A DNA stretch of 64,000 nucleotides from Zavarzinia marina (GCF_021568905.1 NZ_JAKGSB010000001.1:930001-994000), one strand, 5' to 3'. Positions 9,199 through 17,755 are shown, counted from the first letter of the stretch. A program made the numbers and translations. The notes: generated by a model not told the origin, from the sequence alone.

Positions 9199-9844
9199 AC
9201 GTGTCGTCCGGATCTATTCGCGCTTCGAACGCTTCTGGCACTGGAGCCAGATGGCGCTGATCTTCGTCCTGCTGTTTTCCGGACTTCGGGTCAGCGGGGT
9301 GCATCGATTGTCGTCGTTCGAGACGGCGGTGACGGTCCATACCGGCGCCGCGCTCGTCCTGATCGTGCTGTGGCTGTTCGCCATCTTCTGGCATCTGACC
9401 ACCGGCACCTGGCGCCATTACGTGCCCACCTCGCGCGGGCTCTTCGCCGTCGCCCGCTTTTATGCCTTCGGCATCTTCAAGGGCGAGCATCATCCCTATC
9501 GCAAGGCCTATTGGCGCAAGCACAATCCCCTTCAGGCGCTGACCTATCTCGCCCTGAAGCTCGTGCTGTTCCCGGCGATCTGGCTCAGCGGCCTCGCCTA
9601 TCTCCTCTACGGGCTCTGGGACGGCGTGCCCGAGGCATCGGACTATCTGGCGATCGTCGCCGGCATCCACGTCTTCACCGCCTTCGTGATCGCGGCTTTC
9701 ATCGTCGCCCATGTCTATCTGCTGACCGTCGGCCATTCCTTCCGCGAGCACGTGGCACCGATGATCACCGGCTTCGACACGATCGACCTGACGCCCGAGG
9801 AAGAGGCCTATCTCGAAGCCGACAAGCCCTGCAGCCTGAAATAG
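9191..9844 (+). CDS. Membrane cytochrome b subunit partnered with the octaheme cytochrome
   Basis: A 217-residue protein with four to five membrane helices and paired histidines (RFWHWSQM, VTVHTGAALV, IFWHLTTG, AGIHVFTAF, IVAHVYLLTVGH) typical of di-haem cytochrome b561/formate-dehydrogenase-gamma-like quinol dehydrogenases. Its start lies inside the end of the octaheme gene, so the two are translationally coupled. The likely job is to pass electrons from the quinone pool to the periplasmic octaheme protein. No maturation or molybdoenzyme genes accompany the pair. Confidence 0.8.
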   Translation: MTERVVRIYSRFERFWHWSQMALIFVLLFSGLRVSGVHRLSSFETAVTVHTGAALVLIVLWLFAIFWHLTTGTWRHYVPTSRGLFAVARFYAFGIFKGEHHPYRKAYWRKHNPLQALTYLALKLVLFPAIWLSGLAYLLYGLWDGVPEASDYLAIVAGIHVFTAFVIAAFIVAHVYLLTVGHSFREHVAPMITGFDTIDLTPEEEAYLEADKPCSLK

Positions 9845-9861
9845 GCGCCCCTTCCTTCCGG

Positions 9862-9883
9862 GGGTTGGCCGCGCGGCCAACCC
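9862..9883. terminator. Perfect 22-bp palindrome after the cytochrome operon
   Basis: An 11-bp perfect inverted repeat (GGGTTGGCCGC and its complement) without spacer, 18 bp after the cytochrome b stop. It can form a strong hairpin and may end the cytochrome transcript, although no U tract follows. Confidence 0.35.
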
Positions 9884-9922
9884 GGCGTAGTCCTTGACCC
9901 TCGTCAGCAAAGAGGTGGGAAC

Positions 9923-11047
9923 ATGGCGGACGGGACGGCCGCAGGGCAGCCAGGCGAAGGCGGCGACACCGCCCCGGTCTTCGCCACGACGCCGGGGAAC
10001 AGTCCCCTCGCCCCCATGCCCGCGGATTATTGTCCGCCGGGAACGGGCCGCTGGTACGTCCTGCCGTCGGGCAAGGACCGCGGCAAGAAGCTGTTCTTCT
10101 GGGACGCCACCTTCGGCGAGGGGACGCCAAGGGCGACCTTCCTCTTCGTCCACGGCAATCCCGAATCCTCGCTGACCTATGGCCCGACCATCGCGACCAT
10201 GCGCGCGGCCGCGACCGGCGCCTTCCGTGTCGTCGCGGTCGACCACATCGGCTTCGGCCTGTCGGACCAGGCGGATTTCGAGATGGTCGACATGCATCAC
10301 GCCGACAATCTGGCGCGACTGGTGACGGCGCTCGATCTCCGCGACGTCACCCTGGTCATCCACGATTGGGGCGGGCCCATCGGCACCGGCGCCTTCCTCG
10401 ACCAGCCGGAGCGCGTGACCGGCCTCGCGCTGATGAACACGACGATCTTCCCGATGCCGGCGACCGGCCCGGTCTATACAAGCTTTCCGGTGCCCGTATT
10501 GCTGCCCTGGACCTATCTCGGCCATGTCGTGCCGGACCGCCTGTGGCGCTTCGTGCCGCCCATGGTCATGTTCTCGCCCGGCAATCCCTTCGATTTCGTC
10601 TGCCGCCACGTGCCGAATTTCGCCTGGCGGGCGATGACCGGCCGCCTGACCCCGGAAGAGACGCTCTACAAGCGCGCCTTCTCGCCCAAGGCCAACGCGC
10701 GGGCATCACGCCGCCACGTCAAGCAGACGCGGGTCTGGGGCCACGGCTATCGCTATCGCGACCCGCGCCACGGCATGCAGGACAACCATGATTTCTACCG
10801 GCGGCTCCAGAACGATCTGGTCCCCGAATGGCGCGACCGCGCCATCGACGCCGTCGCCTTCTTCGGCCTGTGGGACCCCTGCGGCAAGGCCGAGGTTCAG
10901 CTTCAATGGCTGGAAGCCCTGCCCCGGCTGAACGGCCACATCCATCGTTTTCCCGGCGTCGGCCATTTCGTCGAGGAACATCGCTTCGATGTCATCGGCC
11001 GCGAGATCCTGCGGCTGAAGGGCCTGCTCGCCGACGATCGCGGCTGA
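9923..11047 (+). CDS. Alpha/beta hydrolase of the haloalkane dehalogenase type
   Basis: A 374-residue protein with the haloalkane-dehalogenase signature. FVHGNPESS gives the oxyanion/halide-binding Asn79, VIHDWGG gives nucleophile Asp148 with the halide-stabilising Trp149, and PGVGHFVEE gives the catalytic His348. The Asp nucleophile in DWGG distinguishes it from Ser esterases and fits dehalogenases or related epoxide hydrolases. The N-terminal 60 residues are an unusual extension. A GAGGTGGG ribosome-binding stretch precedes the ATG at 9923. It follows the cytochrome pair by 78 bp, with a palindrome between, so independent expression is likely. The substrate is unknown. Confidence 0.75.
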   Translation: MADGTAAGQPGEGGDTAPVFATTPGNSPLAPMPADYCPPGTGRWYVLPSGKDRGKKLFFWDATFGEGTPRATFLFVHGNPESSLTYGPTIATMRAAATGAFRVVAVDHIGFGLSDQADFEMVDMHHADNLARLVTALDLRDVTLVIHDWGGPIGTGAFLDQPERVTGLALMNTTIFPMPATGPVYTSFPVPVLLPWTYLGHVVPDRLWRFVPPMVMFSPGNPFDFVCRHVPNFAWRAMTGRLTPEETLYKRAFSPKANARASRRHVKQTRVWGHGYRYRDPRHGMQDNHDFYRRLQNDLVPEWRDRAIDAVAFFGLWDPCGKAEVQLQWLEALPRLNGHIHRFPGVGHFVEEHRFDVIGREILRLKGLLADDRG

Positions 11048-11137
11048 CCGGGCTCGAAGCGGCGGCCGACGTGGCGGGTCTCCCGCCGATTGGTCCCGGC
11101 GGGCGTGCCCTCCCCCAGCCCCGCGCCCGACGCCCCC

Positions 11138-12535
11138 CTAGCCACCGTGCCCGCGCCGGATGCGGAGAGCCGGCACCAGCGCCAGGGCGATCAGCCCGGC
11201 CGCGATCAGAAAGGTGACGCGCATCCCGAAAGCGACGGCATCGGGCTCGGCCGTCGCCATCTCGCCGGTGCCGGCCGCCAGGGCGAAGACCGCGCCCATG
11301 GCCGATGCCCCGCTGACCAGTCCGAGGTTGCGCGACAGGCTGAGCACGCCCGAGATCACGCCGCGCAGGCCGCCCTCGGCCCCGGCCATGACCGCCGTAT
11401 TGTTGGCGGCCTGGAACAATTGGTACCCCGGCGTCAGGATGGCGACCGCCCCGACATAGCCGGCGACACCGAACATGCCGGGCAGGAGCGCCAGACCGGC
11501 GGCACCGCACGCCATCAGCCCGAGGCCGAGAACGATCACGCGCGTCGCGCCAAGGCGATCGACCAATCGCCCGGACGGCACGCCGCTGAAGGCCGAGAGC
11601 ACGGGACCGACCGACATGACGAGACCGACCGTGGCCGCCCCCAGCCCCAGGCCGCGGGCGAGATAGAAGGGGCCGACCACCAGGGTCGCCATCATCACCG
11701 TGGCGACCAGTGCATTCGCGGCGAGGCTGGCGCCGAGGCGCCGATCGCGCCACACGGCGGGAGGGATCAGCGCCGCCGCCGCCCGCATCTCGACCCGATG
11801 GAACAGGAGGGCGAAGATCGCGGCCGCCAGAAGCAGAGCCGCTATCGTGACGAACCGGCCGGTCCCGGCGGTCATGGCGAGCGCATAGGCGGCCAGCGCC
11901 GCGCCGAGCAGCACGGTGCCCAGGCCGTCGAAACCCGGCCGCTCGACCCGGCCGCCGCCGGCCGGCAGGTAACGCCGCGCGAGGAAGACGTTGGCCGCCC
12001 CCATCGGCACCATGACGAGAAAGATTGCCCGCCAGCCGGGCCCCGCCAGCAGCAGACCGCCGAGGGAGGGCCCGAGCGCCGTGCCGATGGCCGACATGGT
12101 GCCGAGCAAGCCCATGGCGCTGCCGGTCCTGGACGCCGGCACGGCTTCGCGCACCAGGGCGACGGTCAGCGCCATCAGGACCGCCGCGCCGAGCCCCTGC
12201 GCCACACGCGCCGCGACCAGCAGCCAGAGGCTGGGCGCCACGGCGCAGAATGCCGACGCCGCCGTGAACAGCAGCAGGCCCGCCGAAAGCACCCGCCCGT
12301 GCCCCAGGGCATCCCCAAGGCGCCCTGCCGCGACGATCATCACGGTGACCGTCAGCAGATAGCCGAGAACGACCCATTGCACGGCCTGCAACGGCACCGA
12401 AAACGCCGTGCTCAAGGCCGGCAGCGCGACATTCGCGATGCTGACGCCCAGGGACGCCAGCAACATCGAAAGAGCCAGGCTGGCAAGCGCCCAGCGCGCC
12501 GACCCCTGCACGTCCTTTCCAACGACCGCCTTCAC
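11138..12535 (-). CDS. MFS drug/solute exporter, DHA2 (EmrB-like) family
   Basis: A 465-residue, strongly hydrophobic protein with about 14 predicted membrane helices, as in the DHA2 subfamily. The motif A region reads AAGRLGDALGHGRVLSAGLL and motif C is near GTALGPSLGGLL. It probably exports a toxic compound using the proton gradient; the substrate is not predictable. It is divergent from a LysR regulator 133 bp away, which probably controls it. Confidence 0.85.
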   Translation of the reverse strand: MKAVVGKDVQGSARWALASLALSMLLASLGVSIANVALPALSTAFSVPLQAVQWVVLGYLLTVTVMIVAAGRLGDALGHGRVLSAGLLLFTAASAFCAVAPSLWLLVAARVAQGLGAAVLMALTVALVREAVPASRTGSAMGLLGTMSAIGTALGPSLGGLLLAGPGWRAIFLVMVPMGAANVFLARRYLPAGGGRVERPGFDGLGTVLLGAALAAYALAMTAGTGRFVTIAALLLAAAIFALLFHRVEMRAAAALIPPAVWRDRRLGASLAANALVATVMMATLVVGPFYLARGLGLGAATVGLVMSVGPVLSAFSGVPSGRLVDRLGATRVIVLGLGLMACGAAGLALLPGMFGVAGYVGAVAILTPGYQLFQAANNTAVMAGAEGGLRGVISGVLSLSRNLGLVSGASAMGAVFALAAGTGEMATAEPDAVAFGMRVTFLIAAGLIALALVPALRIRRGHGG

Positions 12536-12668
12536 GTCGACCTCCGTCCATCGATGGCATCACCGAAAACCTAGGTCGCCGTTTGGAGGGGCGGAATACG
12601 CATGATTTTCACTCTAATAGTGCATCAAACGCCATGTCTGATGTCGCCGGCTGCGCTATGATCGCGCC

Positions 12669-13571
12669 ATGCCGACACCGGATCTGAATCTTCTCGTCAC
12701 CCTCGACGTGCTCCTGACCGAAGGCAATGTCGCGCGGGCGGCGCGGCGCCTCGGGCTCAGCCCTTCGGCGATGAGCCGGGCTTTGGCGCGCCTGCGCGCG
12801 GCGACGGGCGATCCCCTGCTGGTGCGCGCCGGGCGCGGCCTGGTGCCGACGCCGCGCGCGCTGGAACTCCAGCACAGCGTCGCTCCCCTGGTCGAAGATG
12901 CGAAGGCCGTGCTCAGCCCGGCGGAAGCGCCGGATCTGAAGCATCTGTCCCGCACCTTCACCTTCCGCACGCGCGACGGTTTCGTCGAGAATTTCGGCTT
13001 GGACCTCCTTGCCCGTGTCGCCGTGGAGGCGCCGGGCGTGCGCCTGCACTTTCGCGAGAAGCCGGACAAGGAGAGCGCGCCGCTGCGCGATGGCGGCGTC
13101 GACCTGGAGACGGGCGTGCTGGGCCCTTCGGCCGGTCCCGAAATCCGCCTGCAGGCGCTGTTCCGCGATCGCTTCGTCGGCGTCGTGCGCGCGGACCACC
13201 CCTTGAGCCGGGGCGGGATCAGCCCCGCGCGCTTCGCCGCCGGACGCCATATTGCCGTCTCTCGCCGGGGCCGCGACCGCGGGCCCGTCGACGCCGCGCT
13301 GGAGACGCTGGGGCTGACGCGCGACGTCGCGACCGTGGTCGGCGGCTTCTCGACCGCGATCGCGCTCGCCCGGGACTCCGATCTGATCGCCGTCGTGCCC
13401 GAACGCTACACCGGAAGGCTTCGCGCCGGCCTGTACAGCTTCGACCTGCCCGTCGCCGTGCCGGGTTTCACCGTTTCCCTGTTCTGGCACCCGAGACTCG
13501 ACGCCGATCCCGTCCATCGCTGGCTGCGCGGCCGGGTGCGCGACGTCTGCGCCGGACCGGCGGTACCATAG
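12669..13571 (+). CDS. LysR-type transcriptional regulator
   Basis: A 300-residue LysR protein with an N-terminal HTH ([20 protein letters not shown]) and an effector-binding domain from about residue 90. The [16 protein letters not shown] start resembles the NodD/LinR-like subgroup. It is divergent from the DHA2 exporter, suggesting local control of efflux. The intergenic region (12536-12668) contains AT-rich TTTTCACTCTAATAGTGCAT sequence, where the TATTAGAGTGA stretch may be part of an operator or promoter. Confidence 0.85.
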   Translation: MPTPDLNLLVTLDVLLTEGNVARAARRLGLSPSAMSRALARLRAATGDPLLVRAGRGLVPTPRALELQHSVAPLVEDAKAVLSPAEAPDLKHLSRTFTFRTRDGFVENFGLDLLARVAVEAPGVRLHFREKPDKESAPLRDGGVDLETGVLGPSAGPEIRLQALFRDRFVGVVRADHPLSRGGISPARFAAGRHIAVSRRGRDRGPVDAALETLGLTRDVATVVGGFSTAIALARDSDLIAVVPERYTGRLRAGLYSFDLPVAVPGFTVSLFWHPRLDADPVHRWLRGRVRDVCAGPAVP

Positions 13572-13648
13572 GCCGGTGCGCCCCGACGCGGCCCTGCCAT
13601 GCACCCTCTTGCCAAGGCACCGGGAAACCCCTAGATATCGGCCCACAT

Positions 13649-13785
13649 CGAGAGTTGGGGTGACGCCCAACGCCAACCTGCCGTCCGGGCAAGGTGGCGC
13701 TTCCTTCGGGAAGGATGTGGCCGCTCCGGCAACCAAACGGAAACAGGCCACGCGTCTCCCCGGCTGCATGAGGAAAGACGCGAAG
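13649..13785 (+). ncRNA. Structured metA leader, candidate riboswitch or attenuator
   Basis: The metA leader folds by eye into four consecutive hairpins. They are TTGGG/CCCAA (13655-13670), CGCCAACCTGCC/GGGCAAGGTGGCG (13671-13699), CTTCC-TTCG-GGAAG (13700-13713), and GTGGCC/GGCCAC (13717-13751) enclosing TCCG/CGGA. GAGA (13650-13653) and TCTC (13755-13758) could close the whole as a multi-branch junction. Loop 4 contains CCGGCAACC, reminiscent of S-adenosylmethionine riboswitches, but the order of elements does not match the SAM-I, SAM-II or SAM-IV consensus I know. Placement before a methionine gene supports a regulatory RNA; the class is unproven. Confidence 0.5.
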
Positions 13786-14709
13786 ATGCCGATCAAGATC
13801 CCCGACGACCTGCCCGCCAGCCGTGTGCTGGAGCAAGAGGGCGTCATGGTCATGCGGGAGACCGACGCGGTCCGCCAGGACATCCGCCCGCTGAAGATCG
13901 GCCTTCTCAACCTGATGCCGAACAAGATCAACACCGAGACCCAGCTCGCCCGCCTGACCGGCGCGACGCCGCTGCAGGTCGAACTGACCCTGGTGCGGAT
14001 CAGCAACCATATTCCGCGCAACACGTCGGCCGATCACATGGCGACCTTCTACCGCCCGTGGGAGGAGGTGCGCACGGAACGCTTCGACGGCTTCATCATC
14101 ACCGGCGCCCCGGTCGAGAAACTGGCGTTCGAGGACGTGACCTATTGGGACGAGTTGCGCCGCGTGTTCGACTGGACCCATACCCACGTCCATCGCAGCT
14201 TCAACATCTGCTGGGCGGCGCAGGCGGCGGTTCATCATTTCCACGGCATGGGCAAATACGAACTGCCGGAAAAATTGTTCGGCATCTTCCGCCACCGCAA
14301 TCTCGCCCCGGCCTCGCCCTTCATGCGCGGCTTCTCGGACGATATCGCCATCCCGGTGTCGCGCTGGACCGAGGTGCGGCGCGAAGACATCCCGGCCGAC
14401 AGCGGGCTGGAGATCCTGGCGGACAGCCGGGAGGCCGGGCTGTGCCTGCTGCACGACCATCGCCACCGGGCGCTGCAGATGTTCAATCACCTGGAATACG
14501 ACACCGGCACCCTGGCCGACGAATATCTGCGCGACGCGGCGACGCCCGAGGGCAGCCGCCTGCCGCGCAATTACTTCCCGGGCGACGATCCGAAACAGCG
14601 GCCGGTGAACATCTGGCGCAGCCACGCCCACCTGCTGTTCGGCAATTGGATCAACGAGATGTATCAGACCACGCCGTTCGAGATGGGCCGAATCGGCCGT
14701 CATTCATGA
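13786..14709 (+). CDS. metA: Homoserine O-acyltransferase MetA
   Basis: A 307-residue enzyme that acylates homoserine (acetyl- or succinyl-CoA), the first committed step of methionine synthesis. The catalytic cysteine is in [14 protein letters not shown], the histidine in NHLEYD, and the family N-terminus [20 protein letters not shown] is clear. The start at 13786 (MPIKIPDD) matches the family; the frame is open further upstream but that part is leader RNA. In many alphaproteobacteria MetA uses acetyl-CoA, so the acyl donor is uncertain. The downstream Nudix gene overlaps by 4 bases. Confidence 0.95.
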   Translation: MPIKIPDDLPASRVLEQEGVMVMRETDAVRQDIRPLKIGLLNLMPNKINTETQLARLTGATPLQVELTLVRISNHIPRNTSADHMATFYRPWEEVRTERFDGFIITGAPVEKLAFEDVTYWDELRRVFDWTHTHVHRSFNICWAAQAAVHHFHGMGKYELPEKLFGIFRHRNLAPASPFMRGFSDDIAIPVSRWTEVRREDIPADSGLEILADSREAGLCLLHDHRHRALQMFNHLEYDTGTLADEYLRDAATPEGSRLPRNYFPGDDPKQRPVNIWRSHAHLLFGNWINEMYQTTPFEMGRIGRHS

Positions 14710-15137
14710 CCGTCGCCGCCCGGCCCGTGGTCGCCGCGCTGGCGGTGGTGATCAGGAAGGGTGCCGTGCTTCTGGTCCGGCGGCGCAATCCGCCGGATGC
14801 CGGGCTCTGGGGCTTTCCGGGCGGCAAGGTCGAATTCGGCGAGACGGTGGAACAGGCGGCGATCCGCGAACTCGCCGAGGAAACCACGGTGGCGGCGGTC
14901 CCCGGCCGCGCCTTCGCCGCCGTCGACGCCTTCGACCATGACGAGGCCGGCATCCTGAAGCGCCAATTCGTCCTGATCGCCGTCCGCTGCCGCTGGCTGT
15001 CGGGCGAGCCGGTCGCCGGCGACGACGCGATGGAAGCCGCCTGGTTTCCCCTTTCGGCACTTTCCGACGGCACCCTCGAAACCAGCCTCGGCGTGGCCGA
15101 GGTCGCCGCCCGCGCGACGGCCGAAGACGCCGGCTGA
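14706..15137 (+). CDS. Nudix hydrolase
   Basis: A 143-residue Nudix-fold pyrophosphohydrolase. The Nudix box reads GKVEFGE-x7-RELAEETTV, close to the consensus, with Thr replacing the last Gly. The preceding [16 protein letters not shown] is typical of ADP-ribose pyrophosphatase or MutT-like members. It overlaps the metA stop (ATGA), so the two are co-translated, but no methionine-related role is known. The substrate is unknown. Confidence 0.88.
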   Translation: MTVAARPVVAALAVVIRKGAVLLVRRRNPPDAGLWGFPGGKVEFGETVEQAAIRELAEETTVAAVPGRAFAAVDAFDHDEAGILKRQFVLIAVRCRWLSGEPVAGDDAMEAAWFPLSALSDGTLETSLGVAEVAARATAEDAG

Positions 15138-15432
15138 GGCCGCGCCGCCCCCGCCCCGGGGGGAACAATCGCCGCGCCGCGGCATTCCTTGCCCATGACC
15201 CGCGCCACCCGATGGGGGGCGCGGGTCCCGCCCCGGCCCTCGATGCCGGCTCGCGGATATCGGGCGCCCTCCGCCGTGCTCCGGCACCGGCGGCCCGCGC
15301 CAAGAAGAACGAACGGCCCTTTCGCAGACGACGGATGCCCCGCATCCGGGCGACGGGTCCGCTCACCCCCGGCACGGGCTTCGGCTCGCCGTTGCCCTGC
15401 CGGATGGCAACCAGTGGAGAAGGAGTTCGACC

Positions 15433-15759
15433 ATGGCAACCCATGCCTCGACCAATGGCCATGCCGAGACCAAGACGAAACACCCCGAGGGCTCGGAAAG
15501 CGTGGAGACCCTGCGCGCCGACATCGACGCCCTGCGGTCCGGCCTGTCCGAATTGACCCGCAGCCTGCGCCAGACCGGCCGCGACGGCGCCGGCATCGCC
15601 GCGGCCGAAGCGAAAGCCGCGGCCGGCAAGGCGCGCGAGGCAATCCAGGCCGGCAGCGCCCGCGTCGGCGAGGCGGTGAAGGCACGGCCGGCGCTGGCCT
15701 GCGGCGTCGCCATCGGCGTCGGCGCCCTGCTGGGCGCGGCCATCGCCAGGCGCCGGTGA
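15433..15759 (+). CDS. DUF883 (ElaB/YqjD-like) membrane-anchored protein
   Basis: A 108-residue protein with an amphipathic coiled-coil middle (SVETLRADIDALRSGLSELT and an Ala/Lys-rich helix to about residue 80) and a C-terminal hydrophobic tail (LACGVAIGVGALLGAAIARRR). This matches the DUF883 family, whose E. coli members ElaB and YqjD are inner-membrane proteins that can bind ribosomes in stationary phase. GGAGAAGGAG precedes the start. It is first in a run of three small membrane-protein genes, likely a stress operon. Confidence 0.8.
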   Translation: MATHASTNGHAETKTKHPEGSESVETLRADIDALRSGLSELTRSLRQTGRDGAGIAAAEAKAAAGKAREAIQAGSARVGEAVKARPALACGVAIGVGALLGAAIARRR

Positions 15760-15764
15760 GCGCC

Positions 15765-16067
15765 ATGTTGCGGCTCGTCGTGACGGCGCTCGCCGTCGCC
15801 TGTCTCGTGGTCGCGGGAGTCGGCTTCGCCGGCTTCGGGATCTACGAGGCTCTGGCGCCTCAATTGGGCGTGCCCCTGGCGGGCATGGTGACGGGGGCGC
15901 TTGCGTTCGTCGCCGCCGTCCTGCTGACCCTGCCCGCCCCGCGCCCGGCGCGGAAGCCGGCGGATGAGTCGGAGCTCGAGGAGCTGACCTCGCTCGCCGG
16001 ACAGCACCCGCTGACCGCCGTCGTCCTGGCCACCCTGGTGGGGGCCGGCACCGGCGCCCGGCGCTGA
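15765..16067 (+). CDS. Small two-helix membrane protein, holin/YqjE-like
   Basis: A 100-residue protein with two membrane helices (about residues 4-30 and 40-58) separated by a short turn, then a charged Arg/Lys/Glu-rich tail and a final hydrophobic segment. In many proteobacteria such a holin-superfamily (YqjE-like) protein follows a DUF883 gene. An overlapping GTG at 15756 (GTGA with the previous stop) is an alternative start. The family call is inferred from size, topology and neighbours. Confidence 0.6.
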   Translation: MLRLVVTALAVACLVVAGVGFAGFGIYEALAPQLGVPLAGMVTGALAFVAAVLLTLPAPRPARKPADESELEELTSLAGQHPLTAVVLATLVGAGTGARR

Positions 16068-16092
16068 CCCCGTTCACAAAGGAGACAGAGAC

Positions 16093-16269
16093 ATGCTTGG
16101 ATGGGTCATCACCTTTCTCGTCATCGCCCTGATCGCGGCCGTGCTCGGCTTCGGCGGCATTGCCGGCACCGCGGTCGGCATCGCGAAGCTGATCTTCTTC
16201 ATCGCGATCGTGCTGTTCCTGATCAGTGCCCTGGTCGGCGCCCTGCGCGGCCGCCGGCCGCCGCTCTGA
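16093..16269 (+). CDS. DUF1328 small membrane protein
   Basis: A 58-residue protein starting [20 protein letters not shown], with [16 protein letters not shown] and a second helix, matching the two-helix DUF1328 (YtjA) family, often induced by general stress. The function is unknown. AAAGGAGACAGAGAC provides a strong ribosome-binding site. It follows the previous gene by 25 bp and probably closes the operon; a GC-rich hairpin lies 20 bp downstream. Confidence 0.88.
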   Translation: MLGWVITFLVIALIAAVLGFGGIAGTAVGIAKLIFFIAIVLFLISALVGALRGRRPPL

Positions 16270-16288
16270 CCGGAACGCAAGAGGACTT

Positions 16289-16315
16289 CGGACCGGGCCC
16301 CGGCGGCCCGGTCCG
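16289..16315. terminator. GC-rich hairpin between convergent genes
   Basis: CGGACCGGGC pairs with GCCCGGTCCG across a 7-nt loop, between the DUF1328 gene and the convergent NTF2-like gene. No U tract follows, so the call rests on position and stem strength. Confidence 0.4.
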
Positions 16316-16338
16316 GCGCCTCGCTTCCCGATCCGGGG

Positions 16339-16728
16339 TCAGGCCGCCGCCATCAGCGCGTCGCGCATCAGGCCATGGACCAGGTTGATCGCCTTCAGCG
16401 GCCGGATCATCACCTTGAAGCTGTCGATCCTGCCCTCGGCATTCCAGGTGATCATGTCGATGCCGTTGATCGCGATGCCATCGACCGTGACCTCGAATTC
16501 CAGCACCGCCGAGGTCTCGTTCCACCACAGGTTCGTATAGGTGAAACTGTCGTTGCCCAGCACCTTATGGGCGGTCGACAGATATTTCGCCGTGATCCGC
16601 TTACCCTCCTGGGGCGTGTGCACCACCGGCGACATGAAGATCGCGTCCTCTGCCAGGATCGTGTCGAGACCCGACATGTCCCCGCTTTCGAACAGGGCGA
16701 GCCATTGTTTCAGGGTTTCCGGCTGCAT
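16339..16728 (-). CDS. NTF2-like / SnoaL-type protein
   Basis: A 129-residue protein with the alpha+beta cone layout of NTF2-like proteins: N-terminal helices (ETLKQWLALFESGDMSGLDTI), the hallmark AEDAIFMSPVVHTPQEGK, then beta strands (SAVLEFEVTVDGIAINGIDM). Members include ketosteroid-isomerase-like and SnoaL enzymes and many of unknown function. Standing alone between two plus-strand units, it gives no contextual hint of substrate. Confidence 0.75.
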   Translation of the reverse strand: MQPETLKQWLALFESGDMSGLDTILAEDAIFMSPVVHTPQEGKRITAKYLSTAHKVLGNDSFTYTNLWWNETSAVLEFEVTVDGIAINGIDMITWNAEGRIDSFKVMIRPLKAINLVHGLMRDALMAAA

Positions 16729-16826
16729 GCTCTCCTCCTCTTTTCGCGAAGCCTAGCACGGCGGCGCCATGTCGGAACGCCCATCCTTCGGTGGGGCGGA
16801 TCGCTGCTTTCTTCCGCCACGGAAAC

Positions 16827-16844
16827 GTGATGTTATAACATTAC
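16827..16844. promoter_or_regulatory. Zur-box-like palindrome upstream of DUF1826 gene
   Basis: A perfect 12-bp palindrome ATGTTATAACAT (16830-16841), extended by outer GT/AC pairs, 27 bp before the DUF1826 start. It closely matches the core of the alphaproteobacterial Zur consensus (ATGTTATA-containing palindromes). Zinc-dependent repression of the downstream gene is inferred. Confidence 0.65.
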
Positions 16845-16870
16845 GAACCGATGCCCGCGGAACCGAAGCC

Positions 16871-17563
16871 ATGAACCACCTCGCCCCTTCCCTGCCGCCA
16901 CCGGAAACGTCGCGGGTCATCATCGGCCGTGATGCGGACGTGCTGGGGCGGCTGCAGACCCGGGAGGTCGCGCTGGCGATCTGGCCCCGACGTCTGCCTG
17001 CCCCTCTCGCCGACTGGCTCGACGCGCTGGCCGCGGGGCTCTTTCCCGATTTCAGGATTCAGGTCGACGTGGCGGATCTGCCGGCCGCCCTGGAGGCCAT
17101 GATCGCCGCCTCGCCCCTGCCGGCGGGGCCGGAACGCCAGATGCTGGTCGACGATGTCTTCACCCTGGCCTGGCGCTTCGCCGCGACCCTCGACCTTGCG
17201 GCGGTCGACGTCCGGCTGGAGCCGATCGGCGGCGACGCCTGCTGGAAATTCCATCGCGACCATGTGCCGGCGCGCCTGGTGACGACCTATGCCGGCCCGG
17301 GAACGGAATGGGTGCCCCCAAGCTTCGCCAGCCGGGCGATCGAGGACCAGAAGGATTACGCCGGCCCGCTGGAACGGCTTTCGGCGGGCGACGTCGCCCT
17401 GTTCCGGGGCTGCGCCGGCCATCACGGCCATGGCCATGGCGACGACCACGCGCACGGCATCGTGCACCGCTCCCCGCCCGTCGCGGGCACGGGTGTCACG
17501 CGGCTTCTGCTGTGCCTGAACCCGCCCTCCCTCGCCTCGCCGCCGGCTTGGCGGAAGGGTTGA
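16871..17563 (+). CDS. DUF1826 domain protein, probable zinc-starvation gene
   Basis: A 230-residue soluble protein with conserved-looking CWKFHRDHVPARLVTTYAGP, an ALFRGCAGHHGHGHGDDHAH histidine-rich stretch (about residue 195) and a C-terminal HRSPPVAGTGVTRLLLCLNP. I assign it to DUF1826 from the FHxDHVxxRLxxTYxGPGTEW pattern. Members often sit beside Zur-regulated or COG0523 genes, and the upstream Zur-like palindrome agrees. The His cluster suggests metal binding. The pattern also recalls metal/2-oxoglutarate dioxygenase folds, which is speculative. The start at 16871 follows ACCGAAGCC. Confidence 0.75.
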   Translation: MNHLAPSLPPPETSRVIIGRDADVLGRLQTREVALAIWPRRLPAPLADWLDALAAGLFPDFRIQVDVADLPAALEAMIAASPLPAGPERQMLVDDVFTLAWRFAATLDLAAVDVRLEPIGGDACWKFHRDHVPARLVTTYAGPGTEWVPPSFASRAIEDQKDYAGPLERLSAGDVALFRGCAGHHGHGHGDDHAHGIVHRSPPVAGTGVTRLLLCLNPPSLASPPAWRKG

Positions 17564-17703
17564 GACGGCGGCCGTTCACCGCCAGATCCCTGCCCTTCGA
17601 TCGACGACGGCCCCGTCGCGCCGACCGGCGTGCCGTCGGCGCCGTCCGCGCGGCGAGGGGCCTCGTCTCCTCGGACCGGAAATCCCCACTGGGAATAGCC
17701 GCC

Positions 17704-17755
17704 TTGACACGCGGTCATCAGGATTGATATTGATCACATGTGTTCATTTATGAAC
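17704..17755 (+). promoter_or_regulatory. Promoter and palindromic operator candidate before the GST-like gene
   Basis: TTGACA (17704-17709) and TATTGA (17728-17733), 18 bp apart, form a plausible sigma70 promoter in a local AT-rich patch. The palindrome GTTCAT-TT-ATGAAC (17742-17755) lies across the expected transcription start, a typical repressor site. The rest of 17564-17845 shows no gene. Confidence 0.5.

Noticed and set aside
13649-13785. Naming the metA leader as a SAM-I, SAM-II or SAM-IV riboswitch
   Set aside because: Individual fragments resemble SAM-I and SAM-IV cores, but their order and the missing GAGGGA and SAM-II pseudoknot elements do not support a class.
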